From Flavobacterium sp. 9R (GTDB lineage: Bacteria; Bacteroidota; Bacteroidia; Flavobacteriales; Flavobacteriaceae), in NCBI RefSeq assembly GCF_902506345.1, contig NZ_LR733413.1:1466569-1530568 (forward strand): 64,000 bases of DNA, read 5' to 3'. The notes beneath the pieces are model-generated. The model was not told the origin of the DNA. It was given only the letters and a program-made list of their open reading frames with translations, and ran no database searches. Positions 19,218-28,516 of this stretch are shown here, piece after piece. A program made the translations under genes and the position numbers. Position 1 is the stretch's first letter. Each line of letters opens with the position of its first letter.

Positions 19218-19697
19218 TTAGTAAGTGTACATCGTAGCACTTGATTCTGCTCTGTTGTTTTGTGCTAAAGAAACAAAAGGAATACCTTCTTTAGCAGCTT
19301 TTCTTTTCAAAGCGATGATATTTTGTTGTTGAACAGCTAATGGAGTTTGTCCTTTTACTCGGTTAACGAATTTAGAGTCATTAGCAGTTGAAGATAAACC
19401 AGTAGTTGCATTAGGAGCAATCACAATTACTTTGTTGTAATCTTGCTCACCGCTTACCACAATTTTATCCGAAACTTTAGTTGTCGCATTGGTTGTAGAA
19501 TTAATCAATTCTGCTACCGCAAAAGTGCTTATCGTTTGCTCTACTTGGTCTTTTCCAGAGTTGAAGTAGATTAAATTGTTGTCAGTTTTGATGTAATTTA
19601 CATTCAATTTTTCACCATTATGTTTTACCAAAACATGTGATTGTGCAAAAAATGGTGTAGCAATAGCTAAAAATAATAAAGTTATAAAAGTTCTCAT
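19218..19697 (-). CDS. Secreted protein of unknown function
   Basis: 159 residues with a signal peptide ending PFFAQS. The first half of the mature part (VLVKHNGEKLNVNYIKTDNNLIYF) resembles short beta-strand proteins common in Flavobacteriia. The second half is rich in Thr/Asn/Lys and ends MYTY. No family is recognised. It stands alone between a terminator and another small secreted protein on the same strand. Confidence 0.7.
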   Translation of the reverse strand: MRTFITLLFLAIATPFFAQSHVLVKHNGEKLNVNYIKTDNNLIYFNSGKDQVEQTISTFAVAELINSTTNATTKVSDKIVVSGEQDYNKVIVIAPNATTGLSSTANDSKFVNRVKGQTPLAVQQQNIIALKRKAAKEGIPFVSLAQNNRAESSATMYTY

Positions 19698-19757
19698 AGG
19701 ACTAATTTTTTTCTTGTTGTTGTTTTTGTTTTAAATTATATGTGATCTGAAAAAAAA

Positions 19758-20045
19758 CTAGCATTCTGGAGGGGGACAATGTTTTTGCAAATAAATTCCT
19801 GTCGTATAAAAAGAATCCATAATCACTTTTGGTCTTCGTATGCTGAAGTATTCTCTTTTAGTATTGTTCAAAGACTCAGCTTTGAACACCCAGAAATATT
19901 CGGAGTCCAATTCTTTTTGATTTTCATTCTTTACAGTCCATTCTATTGTTTTAGAGTCTTTTATGTCTAAATAGCAGTCTAGGGTCCATAATAAAGAATA
20001 TGAAAATAAAAGAAATAAAAATGCTATGTTTTTTGATTTTTTCAC
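19758..20045 (-). CDS. Small exported protein, unknown
   Basis: 95 residues. The N-terminus KKSKNIAFLFLLFSYSLLW is a signal peptide or membrane anchor. The rest is short, mixed in charge and ends HCPPPEC, with two more Cys-containing segments that could form a disulphide or bind metal. Nothing is recognised in it. It is 60 bp upstream of the 159-residue secreted protein gene. Confidence 0.5.
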   Translation of the reverse strand: MKKSKNIAFLFLLFSYSLLWTLDCYLDIKDSKTIEWTVKNENQKELDSEYFWVFKAESLNNTKREYFSIRRPKVIMDSFYTTGIYLQKHCPPPEC

Positions 20046-20492
20046 AATGTAAAGTTACTAAAACAGAGAAATACGCACAATTTCGTTTTGGTTAAAAAAC
20101 AGTTAATTTGCTTTTTACTAGATTTATATCTTTCTTTTGATACTTATTCCCTTATTAAACTCATTACAAGGGGGTAGGTTCTTGATTCTCTATTGATAAA
20201 TATGTTTTTTCCTGTTTTTAGACGGGGGTCTGTTGTTATGGAGTAAAAAACTAATTTTAGAATTTTAAAGAGCAGTCGCTTATTTCGAATATTTTTAATA
20301 AGATTTTTAATTCAATAATTCAAAACAAAATGCCAGTAATCGTCTTTTACTTAGAGAAAATGGGTGATATCTCATCAATTAAGTTATTGTAAATAATAAA
20401 TAGTATCTGGTTGGGTAATGGATTACATCAGCTAAGAATATTGTATTTTGCACTGATTTCCCAAAATCTTAACCTACTAATTATTCTATTTT
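20046..20492. other. 447-bp spacer without recognisable gene
   Basis: An AT-rich divergent region between a small minus-strand gene and the pectate lyase. It contains isolated G-runs (GGGGGTAGG near 20170, GACGGGGGTC near 20221) that stand out from the surrounding base composition. No tRNA, long ORF or strong hairpin was seen. It probably holds the pectate lyase promoter. Confidence 0.4.
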
Positions 20493-21803
20493 ATGAAGAA
20501 AACAATACTTACGCCTTTCTTTTTTTTCGTGTTTTTGGTTGCCTTTGGACAAAATTATTATATGTCCAAACCCGAAGGCTTTGGAGCTGCCGCTACCGGT
20601 GGGGGTAATGCCACGCCAATAACTGTTACTACCTATGATGAATTTAAGGCCGCAATCAAATTGACTACACCCCAAGTTATTTTGGTTTCTGGAACAATTA
20701 ATTGTAGTTATACTAGTGAAACACTCACCAATAAAACCATCATCGGGTTGAAAGGAGCACGCTTGGTCAATACTAATCAAACGGCAACGGGTTCAGGAAT
20801 TCTTTATCTAAAACCAGGTTCGAATAACGTGATTATTAGAAATCTTATTTTTGAAGGGCCTGGCGCCTATGATGTAGATGGTAGAGACAATCTCACTTCA
20901 GAGTGTACCAATCTTTGGGTAGACCATTGCGAGTTTCAAGATGGCACCGACGGAAATTTTGACAATAAAGGAGCTGGTGACAATACTACCATTTCCTGGT
21001 GTAAGTTTACCTATTTAAAACCGGCAAAAGCTGGCGGTCCTGGCGGTGCAGATGACCATCGTTTTACCAATTTGGTGGGGTCTAGTAAGTCGGATTTCCC
21101 TGCAGATGGACATTATAGCATCACTTTTCAAAACTGCTATTGGGCTGAAGGTTGCAAAGAAAGAATGCCTCGAGCCAGAAATGCAGAATTACATCTATTA
21201 AATTGTTATTACAACACTTCGGTTTCTGGTTCATTGGCCATTGGCTTAGGTGGCGGAAATAATAACACGACTTGCTATGTAGAAAATACCAATTTTGCCA
21301 ACATTGCAAGTGTTTATCGCAATTACAATAGCACCGATGGAGGTTCGGTTGGACTCATTTTCGATGGTTGTATGAACGGAAGTACCAATGTAGGTTCGGT
21401 TTCAAAACCATCTTATGCTTATACTGTTTTACCCGTGGCGGAAGTAGCTACTGCAGTGGCTAACGGAAATTGTGGAGCCGGTGCAACCTTGAATGTAACC
21501 ACAACAGGAGTTATTTCTTCAGGCTGTGCTTCTTTGGGACAAAATGAGTCTAAGCTGAGTAAGGTACAGTTTTATCCAACTTTGGTCGATTCAATGCTAA
21601 CGGTCGAATTACCTGAAAGTATGGAAGGTTTGGCCAACATTGAAGTGTTTTCAACTTCAGGTGCCCAAGTTTTTTTATGGTCAAAAAAAGTGAATGCTGC
21701 AGAGAAAATAGCTCTCAATTTATCTACTTTACCCAAAGGATTGTATTTATGTACGCTCAAAATAGCTTCAAATGGCACCACTTGGAAGTTTATAAAAAAG
21801 TAA
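20493..21803 (+). CDS. Pectate lyase family 1 (PL1) with type IX secretion C-terminal domain
   Basis: 436 residues. A signal peptide (ending VAFGQ) precedes a right-handed beta-helix. The PL1 calcium/substrate region is visible: LWVDHCEFQDGTDGN and then ADDHRFTNLVG, and the catalytic Arg lies in GCKERMPRAR near residue 227. The final 75 residues (VQFYPTLVDSMLTVELPES ... LPKGLYLCTLKIASNGTTWKFIKK) form a type A T9SS sorting domain, so the enzyme should be secreted and probably cell-surface attached. It cleaves polygalacturonate by beta-elimination. It is separate from the mannan-type run, so it may be independently regulated. Confidence 0.92.
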   Translation: MKKTILTPFFFFVFLVAFGQNYYMSKPEGFGAAATGGGNATPITVTTYDEFKAAIKLTTPQVILVSGTINCSYTSETLTNKTIIGLKGARLVNTNQTATGSGILYLKPGSNNVIIRNLIFEGPGAYDVDGRDNLTSECTNLWVDHCEFQDGTDGNFDNKGAGDNTTISWCKFTYLKPAKAGGPGGADDHRFTNLVGSSKSDFPADGHYSITFQNCYWAEGCKERMPRARNAELHLLNCYYNTSVSGSLAIGLGGGNNNTTCYVENTNFANIASVYRNYNSTDGGSVGLIFDGCMNGSTNVGSVSKPSYAYTVLPVAEVATAVANGNCGAGATLNVTTTGVISSGCASLGQNESKLSKVQFYPTLVDSMLTVELPESMEGLANIEVFSTSGAQVFLWSKKVNAAEKIALNLSTLPKGLYLCTLKIASNGTTWKFIKK

Positions 21804-21825
21804 ATGTCAAAACTAATATTATTTT

Positions 21826-21852
21826 AAAAGAGGCTACATAAGCCTCTTTTTT
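21826..21852 (+). terminator. Rho-independent terminator after pectate lyase
   Basis: AAAAGAGGCT / AGCCTCTTTTTT with a 5-base loop, 22 bp after the pectate lyase stop codon. Confidence 0.88.
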
Positions 21853-21893
21853 AGTAATCTTTCTTAACTTGAGCCCATATTAAAGACTTAATT

Positions 21894-22772
21894 ATGAAAA
21901 AGGGAATTATAGTTTTGATGGGGATTGTATGTTTGGCTTGTCAAAGTGACAGCAGTGTTTTGACAATACAATTTGAACTACCAAAAAAAATAAAGGAAAT
22001 TTCGGGAATGGTATATATGCCTCAAACCAAAATGATTTGGGGATTAGAAGATAGCGGTAATGATAACGTGCTCTTTGGTTTAGATGCGAATTCGGGTGAC
22101 CTCAAAAAGACGTGCACCATCTCCAATGCCTCTAATATAGATTGGGAAGAGTTAACCAAAGATGCGCAAGGCAATGTGTATATTGGCGATTTTGGGAACA
22201 ATGACAATACCCGTCGTGATTTGTGTATTTACAAAATTGCATCTTCAAAACTCAATGCATCTTCTGCAAAAGCGGACTATAAAATTTCCTTTTCGTTTCC
22301 AGAGCAAAAAGAATTTCCACCCAAAAAATCGGCACTACTTTTCGATACCGAAGCGTTTATTGAATACCAAGGCTATTTTTATTTGTTTACCAAAAACAGA
22401 AGCAAAAACTTTGACGGTACTTCGCTGGTTTATAAAATTCGAAATGCGGCAGGAGTACAGCAAGCACAATTAATTGGAAAAATTAAAACCTGTGACACTT
22501 ATAACAGTTGCCAAATCACCGGAGCAGCACTAAGTCCTGATAAGAGCAAAATTGTATTGCTTTGCCACGACAAAGTGTTTTTGTTATCAGGATTCAAAGG
22601 AGGAACGGTACTAAACGGAAGCAAAACTCTTTTTGAATTAGGGCATTTTTCACAAAAAGAATCCATTGCTTTTATCGACAATAATCAACTACTAATCGCT
22701 GATGAAGCCGAGAAAAAAGGAAGGTCAAAAATGTATTTGACTTCGTTACGCCAATTAAAATCCAAACCCTAA
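21894..22772 (+). CDS. Lipoprotein, beta-propeller-like, unknown function
   Basis: 292 residues with a lipobox at CLACQ (Cys about residue 16). The repeated pattern of short strands (ISGMVYMPQTKMIWGLEDSG, AQGNVYIGDFGNND, YKISFSFPEQKEF, AALSPDKSKIVLLCHD) suggests a beta-propeller of the SdiA-regulated/esterase-like type, but the family is not certain. It likely sits on the outer membrane facing the periplasm or surface. Its 3' end overlaps the convergent metallophosphoesterase gene by 18 bp. Confidence 0.7.
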   Translation: MKKGIIVLMGIVCLACQSDSSVLTIQFELPKKIKEISGMVYMPQTKMIWGLEDSGNDNVLFGLDANSGDLKKTCTISNASNIDWEELTKDAQGNVYIGDFGNNDNTRRDLCIYKIASSKLNASSAKADYKISFSFPEQKEFPPKKSALLFDTEAFIEYQGYFYLFTKNRSKNFDGTSLVYKIRNAAGVQQAQLIGKIKTCDTYNSCQITGAALSPDKSKIVLLCHDKVFLLSGFKGGTVLNGSKTLFELGHFSQKESIAFIDNNQLLIADEAEKKGRSKMYLTSLRQLKSKP

Positions 22773-25700
22773 GCCTATAGAAAGTCTCGCTTCTTCATCC
22801 CTACTTTTGAAATAAGTTATTCTAGCAGTTAGCACATTCAATCCGTTTAGCCAAAGGCCGCCACCAAAGGCTTGGTGCCATTTGCTGGAACTTTCACTAG
22901 GGAGCCAAACACGGCCATAATCGAATCCGCCAAGAAGACCATAAGAAAGTGGTAACAAGCTTTTTTTGATTTTCCCCAATTGCCAACGAATATCACTGCT
23001 TTGATAGAACGAACGTTTTCCTAAAAAGCGTTCATTTCTAAAACCTCTAAGGTCATAATCTCCACCTAATGTGGCACCTTGATAGAATTCGTAATGGTCA
23101 TTAAAAAGTATTTTTGATTTTAGAATCGTGGCTAGGACTAGTTTTCCTTTTTTATCTAAGCGATGGTTGAGGTTAATTTTGGTTTCCAAAGCCGTGAAGT
23201 TTCGGTTGAGCTCTTCTAAATTCATTTTCCAAGTTCCTTTTATCGAAAAACCAAATCCCATACTTGGATACGCAGGCAAATCGTAGTTTTCAAAAGAATA
23301 GGAGGCACTGGCACCCGCAAATTTCTGTCTTTCAAAAACCTCTGGATTAACTACACCAGGCGTATTGATAAAACGGTTTGTGCTTTCTTCTACGGTAATG
23401 CGTTCTATAAGTGCTGCAAAGTTCCATTCACTGCCCATTCTTCCTGTTTTTTTTATCGTAGGAGTAACGGATAATGTTCTTAGACGCACACGGTTATAAT
23501 CCATTCCAAACGTTTCGTCGTTGTTGATGGTTTCGTTCCCATAACCAAAGAAATTGATGGTAAAATTAGGGCTAGTATACTTAGAAGCTACATCCAAATC
23601 CCAATTGCCCAAAGCCTTTGGAAAATGAGCGTTGTACAAAAGTTCGAAACCGCTTGTCGCAAAAAAGTAATTGGCTTTTAGGATGTGTTTTTGGGTAAAA
23701 GGATTTTGTTTAAAACGATTCACCGTATAGCTGGCAATCAACCCCAATTTTACGCCATCATCTGGATTGTATCCACCAAACGGAAGTCCTGAAATCGCAT
23801 TGTATTTGGGTTTTTCATAATTGTAATACTGGGTGTCATAATCATCTGTGATTACTTTTTTGGTTTTTCCATCCAAATTATAAGTGTTAGGTTTCGATTT
23901 AAAATCATAAACCATAATGTTTTTGCCGTGCGTTACGGTATAACTATCGTTATTTTGTCCACCCAAAAGGCGTAGTAAAATTCCAGACTTGTTTTTTCCA
24001 TTTACTTCAAAAACGTCATCATCATCCAAGCCATAAATCCAAATAGTTTTGGTGGTTTTTGCATCAAATCGTTTGGTGTACCACCATTCGGGTCCTTCTT
24101 TTTTGAGACGAGAAACTACCACTTCAACTTCGTTTTTTGAAGGGAATGAAATGGAAAATTGTTCTTTTTTGTTGGTCCCGACAATCACCACTGTTTTTTG
24201 AAGCACTTCATAATACGCCTTTGCGTAATTCGGTAAGTCTCGCATTCGAACTTTTAACTTTTGAATGATGTCGTTGATAGTGGCTCCTTTTATTTCATTT
24301 GGAATTGATGCAAAACCTTCTTCTATTTCTTTATCAGACAAATGGTTTTGAATGTATTTGGCTTCTTCAATCCAATCTTCCTTTGTAGCAGTTCTTAATA
24401 AAGCCAAATCCAATGGATAAGGCTCTCTGTTGAGCCATTTTACATTGCGAATAGACGAGTTGAAAGTTTGCATATGGCGTAAAGCAGGCATATTCATTAA
24501 TAACGAAAGCAACGCTCCATCGTATTTACTAAAGGCTTGGTCTCTGTCTTTTGGAATTGGTTTGTAAATAACATTTTTCCCCTCTTTGAAGGCACTCCAG
24601 CGCCATTGGTCACTATGACGGTCCCAATCTCCGATGAGCATATCAAACAATCGCGCTCTGATATAGGCTTTTTCATCGACTTGGTATTTTTCATCTTTGT
24701 GTAAATTACTGAGCAAATCATCGGTGGCAATGATTTTATCGGGATTGTCGAACAACTCATTGTCGACTTGGCTATCACTTGGTCTTTCTTCCACCATATA
24801 CAGTTCGTTACCAAAATTGGCATTGAATTCTTTCAAAGCATTGTGTTTCGGGATGTAAACCAATTTTGGATTGGTGTGGTATACTCCAATTTTGTCCGCA
24901 AGATTGCCCACGGCAAAAGGCGTATAAGGATGCGATGTCGTGTAAAAATCAAACAAAAAATCCTCGGCATATGTGTCTTCAAAATCAGTAACCACGTATT
25001 GGTCTTTGAAGGCTACGGCTTGCAGAAAACGAGTGGCACTTTTTTTCAAGGCGCGCATCACGTATTCTTTTCCATCTTTGTCTACCAATTGAAGGGAATT
25101 GGATTGATGTCCGCCACCCGCTCTTTTAGGTTGTAAACCGCCATAAAGCGTGTCGAGAGTGACAGTAGGAACGGCAATTTTGGTGCTGTATACTTTTCTG
25201 TAATGCGTGCCAAAAAGGAACTTGTAGAATCCTTTTTTTCGGGTTTGCTTTTGGGTGTAAATTGAGGCAGTGGTCGTTTTTGGAAAATCTTTTGGCGCTA
25301 TAGTAGCACTTTTTTCATCCGAATCGAAAAGAGTAGTTTCGAATAAAAGTTGTTCTTTTCCTTTTTCATTTCCAAAAAAAGAAGCTGTGATACGACCATT
25401 TTTATAAACAGAAAGCGTGGCGTAACCATTGCCACCATAGGAGAAATCATTTGGAAAGATTGCTCTCGCAGCTTCAGATTTTGAGCCAGCACCACTGATG
25501 ATTTGTTTGATGTTGTCGTGGTCAATGTACTGTAAATTATGGTCGTGTCCCGAAACGACTACCACATTATTGTGGGCTTGTAATAGGGTTTTGATGCGTT
25601 TGGTCAGGATGGTGTACTGCTTGTTTTGAATGTCTTGTGGACTTATTCCTGATGTTTTGCGTAGTAAATTGATAACAGACCCAATTACAGGCAACGGAAT

Positions 25701-26483
25701 TTTTTGTTCCAAAGGGAAAAGTTGTTTTTCTAGAGAAAATTGCCCGCCGTGCGAGCCATTAGTTTGCAAAGGATGGTGCATAGCCAAAATCACTTTTTTA
25801 TCTCTGTTTTTGTTCAAGAGGTCTTCAAGTTCTTCGAAAAAATCTTCTCTGGTTTTGATGTCACAAAACTCGTTGATGGTTGGATGTTGATTCCAATCTT
25901 CTAGGAACCATTGGCTATCCACTACAATCATTGTTAGATTACTGTTGATTTTTACACTCTCTATGGCACAGTTTTTTTGTGGAAGAAAGCTTTTTTTATC
26001 ATTTAATTTCGTGGTAATGAATTGCGCTTGACGTTCTAATCCCTTGATGCCGCTGTACCAATCGTGATTTCCGGGAATGAATACTGTTTGTCCTTTGAAG
26101 TTTTTAGCCAAAGCCAGTTGTGTATTCAATTTGGTTTCGGCCAAGGCCTTTGCTTCAGGTTCTTTATCGCTTGGCATTCCTTTGGGATAAATATTATCTC
26201 CCAAAAACAATAAAGTACTATTTTTGTGTGCCGAAGCTAACTTTTGGCTCAAGAGCTCAAGCGTTTGTTGGGGTAATGGTAAGTCGGCATTGCCAGCATC
26301 GCCAATTAAATAAAAAGTGTGGGCAATTTTTGTGGTATCAATGCCGTTAGTAGTCCTTGTTTTTGTTGCTTCTTTTCCAAATTGTGCCTGGTGTGTGGCA
26401 CAGGATTGAAGCAATAGTATAAAGATAAGAAGGGTAATTCTAGTTTTAATAGCTTTAAAACGATAATCCCAAAACAATTCCAT
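22755..26483 (-). CDS. Metallophosphoesterase fused to outer-membrane beta-barrel (lipoprotein)
   Basis: 1242 residues. A lipobox (LLLQSC) near residue 28 follows a basic N-terminus. Residues about 50-360 are a calcineurin-like phosphoesterase with all motifs: LIGDAGN, FLGDNIYP, PGNHDW, MHHPL and SGHDHNLQY. A middle region of about 500 residues, with WDRHSDQWRW, resembles a kinase-like or CotH-type fold but is not assigned with confidence. The C-terminal 350 residues are beta-barrel strands (LGGDYDLRGFRNERFLGK ... LSIGLGFGF) like BamA/surface-antigen proteins, ending in Phe. It would place a phosphatase at the outer membrane. The ATG is only 25 bp from that of the divergent HD gene. Confidence 0.85.
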   Translation of the reverse strand: MELFWDYRFKAIKTRITLLIFILLLQSCATHQAQFGKEATKTRTTNGIDTTKIAHTFYLIGDAGNADLPLPQQTLELLSQKLASAHKNSTLLFLGDNIYPKGMPSDKEPEAKALAETKLNTQLALAKNFKGQTVFIPGNHDWYSGIKGLERQAQFITTKLNDKKSFLPQKNCAIESVKINSNLTMIVVDSQWFLEDWNQHPTINEFCDIKTREDFFEELEDLLNKNRDKKVILAMHHPLQTNGSHGGQFSLEKQLFPLEQKIPLPVIGSVINLLRKTSGISPQDIQNKQYTILTKRIKTLLQAHNNVVVVSGHDHNLQYIDHDNIKQIISGAGSKSEAARAIFPNDFSYGGNGYATLSVYKNGRITASFFGNEKGKEQLLFETTLFDSDEKSATIAPKDFPKTTTASIYTQKQTRKKGFYKFLFGTHYRKVYSTKIAVPTVTLDTLYGGLQPKRAGGGHQSNSLQLVDKDGKEYVMRALKKSATRFLQAVAFKDQYVVTDFEDTYAEDFLFDFYTTSHPYTPFAVGNLADKIGVYHTNPKLVYIPKHNALKEFNANFGNELYMVEERPSDSQVDNELFDNPDKIIATDDLLSNLHKDEKYQVDEKAYIRARLFDMLIGDWDRHSDQWRWSAFKEGKNVIYKPIPKDRDQAFSKYDGALLSLLMNMPALRHMQTFNSSIRNVKWLNREPYPLDLALLRTATKEDWIEEAKYIQNHLSDKEIEEGFASIPNEIKGATINDIIQKLKVRMRDLPNYAKAYYEVLQKTVVIVGTNKKEQFSISFPSKNEVEVVVSRLKKEGPEWWYTKRFDAKTTKTIWIYGLDDDDVFEVNGKNKSGILLRLLGGQNNDSYTVTHGKNIMVYDFKSKPNTYNLDGKTKKVITDDYDTQYYNYEKPKYNAISGLPFGGYNPDDGVKLGLIASYTVNRFKQNPFTQKHILKANYFFATSGFELLYNAHFPKALGNWDLDVASKYTSPNFTINFFGYGNETINNDETFGMDYNRVRLRTLSVTPTIKKTGRMGSEWNFAALIERITVEESTNRFINTPGVVNPEVFERQKFAGASASYSFENYDLPAYPSMGFGFSIKGTWKMNLEELNRNFTALETKINLNHRLDKKGKLVLATILKSKILFNDHYEFYQGATLGGDYDLRGFRNERFLGKRSFYQSSDIRWQLGKIKKSLLPLSYGLLGGFDYGRVWLPSESSSKWHQAFGGGLWLNGLNVLTARITYFKSRDEEARLSIGLGFGF

Positions 26484-26508
26484 AATTTAGTCGTATAAAA
26501 ATTTGTTT

Positions 26509-27699
26509 ATGATCCTGATTTCTAAAGCTCAAGATTTTGTCACTACTTTGCTCAAAGATAAGCTTTCTAGCGAATATACCTATCACAATTTAACGCATAC
26601 GAAAGGTGTTGTGGCAGCTGTAAATACTTTGTGTCAAGAAGAAAAAGTAGAAGGTGAAGACCGTGAGGCCTTACTTATTGCCGCTTGGTTTCATGATACA
26701 GGATTTATTACAGGTTGTAGCAACCATGAATTATGTAGCTGTGATTTGGTAACCACTTTTTTGACAGAGCAAGGGGCTTCTAATGCATTTATTACGCAAG
26801 TCTGTCAGTTGATTGCGGCCACCGAAAAAACATATGTTCCTCAAACGCTTTTGGAAAAAATAATTAAGGATGCTGATTATTACCATCTTTTTGGAGCCGA
26901 CTATTTGTTCAGTTGTGAAAAACTCCGTAAGGAATGGGAAACAACCGAAAAGGTAACGTATACCGACAAAGAATGGGCTTTGATTAATTTTGATTTTATG
27001 GTCAACAACCATAAATTTTATACGGATTATGCCAAAACGAATTGGCAACCTTTAAAAGATAAAAACTGTATCGCTTTGCAAAAAATAATTAACACCAAAG
27101 AAGATAAAAAAGGCAAAAAGGAGAAAAAGAAAGCCACTACTCCAAAAGAAGACAAGCCCGACAAACCGGATCGTGGAATTGATACGGTTTTTAGAGTTAC
27201 CTTGGGCAATCACACCCGCTTGAGTGGCATTGCAGATAGTAAGGCGAATATCTTGTTATCCGTAAATGCCATTATCATTTCTATTGCGTTGTCTACGATT
27301 ATTCCGAAGTTGGACAACCCAAAATACACGCATTTAATGATGCCGACTTTTTTTATGATTGTTGCTAGCGTAACGACGATTATTTTTGCGATTCTTTCCA
27401 CGCGTCCCAAAGTAACCAAAGGCTTTTTCTCCCGAAAAGACATCGAAGAGCAAAAAGTGAACCTCTTGTTTTTTGGTAATTTTTATAAAATGCCTCTCGA
27501 CGAATACCAATGGGCAATGAACGAAATGATCAAAGACCGTGATTATATTTACAACACTATGATTAAAGATTTATACTTTTTGGGCATTGTTTTGGAGCGC
27601 AAATACCGCTTGCTTCGTGTGGCTTATAATCTGTTTATGTTTGGGATTGTGGCTTCGGTAATCGCTTTTGTGGTGGCTTTTAAAATGGCAGGCGTGTAA
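26509..27699 (+). CDS. HD-domain phosphohydrolase fused to Pycsar-effector-like (DUF5706) membrane module
   Basis: 396 residues from the ATG at 26509 (a TTG two codons earlier is less likely). Residues about 20-190 form an HD hydrolase: YHNLTHTKGVV supplies the first His, AAWFHDTGF the HD pair, and KDADYYHLFGADY a later Asp. A charged linker (KEDKKGKKEKKKATTPKEDK) leads to about residues 225-396, which match the PycTM/DUF5706 module: RVTLGNHTRLSGIADSKANILLSVNAIIISIALS, then two further hydrophobic segments. DUF5706 proteins act as membrane effectors in the cUMP/cCMP Pycsar anti-phage systems. No nucleotide cyclase is adjacent, so a defence role is not shown; the fusion may be a chromosomal nucleotide-responsive protein. 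Confidence 0.82.
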   Translation: MILISKAQDFVTTLLKDKLSSEYTYHNLTHTKGVVAAVNTLCQEEKVEGEDREALLIAAWFHDTGFITGCSNHELCSCDLVTTFLTEQGASNAFITQVCQLIAATEKTYVPQTLLEKIIKDADYYHLFGADYLFSCEKLRKEWETTEKVTYTDKEWALINFDFMVNNHKFYTDYAKTNWQPLKDKNCIALQKIINTKEDKKGKKEKKKATTPKEDKPDKPDRGIDTVFRVTLGNHTRLSGIADSKANILLSVNAIIISIALSTIIPKLDNPKYTHLMMPTFFMIVASVTTIIFAILSTRPKVTKGFFSRKDIEEQKVNLLFFGNFYKMPLDEYQWAMNEMIKDRDYIYNTMIKDLYFLGIVLERKYRLLRVAYNLFMFGIVASVIAFVVAFKMAGV

Positions 27700-27752
27700 T
27701 ATTCGTAGGGAAAATGATTCTTTTTGTAAAAAAATGTTTCATAGCATAAACA

Positions 27753-28505
27753 CTATTGAATCAATCGGTCAAACATGCTCTTAATTTGAATATCGCCAAA
27801 GCCATAAATTCCTTCTCGTTTTACAAATTCCGAAAAAACAAGTTGAAAATCTCTTGATTGTGTGTCAAGTATTTCTTGTATCACTTTTTCGGGTCTTCCT
27901 AAGGATTGGTCTAATGGAAATCGGTCACTGTGTGCTTGGCAAACTGCTTCTAGGTATTCAAAACAGTCTGATGGAGTTTTGGCTAATGTAATAAGTTTGT
28001 CTAAGTCATTATTTTGATACGCAGACCATAGTTTTTTCCCCAACTTGATATCATCAGGTGAAAATTGAATTTTTGAATGATAGGCTTGTTCTAGTGTTTC
28101 GGGAGTGGATTGGGCAAAACCTTTCCACATATCCGCTTTGTTTGTGATGACGGGAAACACTCTGAAGACTTTAAAAGAGGGATACTTGGAAAGTAAGGAG
28201 AGCACAAACCACATGTTGACCTGACAAAATAAATCATTTTCAAACCAAAGGCAAATTTCGGACTGCTCCGGCAAGTTGTTGATTTTGTTTAATTCACGGA
28301 CTGTTTTGTCAAAATACTTTTCGACCGATTCTTGATAAGTACCAGCAATAAATTGAGCTCGAATGTTCCAAAAGACATCAAGGCTATTGGCAGCGACAGG
28401 CCCAACAATCAAACATTCTCTGCAAATTATAAAGTCTTGATTGATGTTGGTTTGTCTCAATTGCTCAGCCAAACAGTCTCCATTTAATAGATGATAGGAT
28501 GTCAT
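27753..28505 (-). CDS. DUF1835 domain-containing protein
   Basis: 250 residues, cytoplasmic. The opening YHLLNGDCLAEQL, then FIICRECLIVGPV, matches the DUF1835 N-terminal region, and LCLWFENDLFCQVNMWFVLSLL-like text (here ICLWFENDLFCQVNMW) is its second hallmark. The C-terminal part has an IEXXXXXX-like acidic helix. The family has no established biochemical role. It lies 11 bp downstream of the lipoprotein gene at 28517-29254 and is probably co-transcribed with it. Confidence 0.8.
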   Translation of the reverse strand: MTSYHLLNGDCLAEQLRQTNINQDFIICRECLIVGPVAANSLDVFWNIRAQFIAGTYQESVEKYFDKTVRELNKINNLPEQSEICLWFENDLFCQVNMWFVLSLLSKYPSFKVFRVFPVITNKADMWKGFAQSTPETLEQAYHSKIQFSPDDIKLGKKLWSAYQNNDLDKLITLAKTPSDCFEYLEAVCQAHSDRFPLDQSLGRPEKVIQEILDTQSRDFQLVFSEFVKREGIYGFGDIQIKSMFDRLIQ

Positions 28506-28516
28506 TATTGGAGGAT

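Noticed and set aside
20046..20492. Riboswitch or small RNA before the pectate lyase
   Set aside because: Only isolated G-runs were seen, with no paired arms or known motif.
26509..27699. Complete Pycsar defence operon
   Set aside because: Only the effector-like domain is present; neither neighbour is a nucleotide cyclase.
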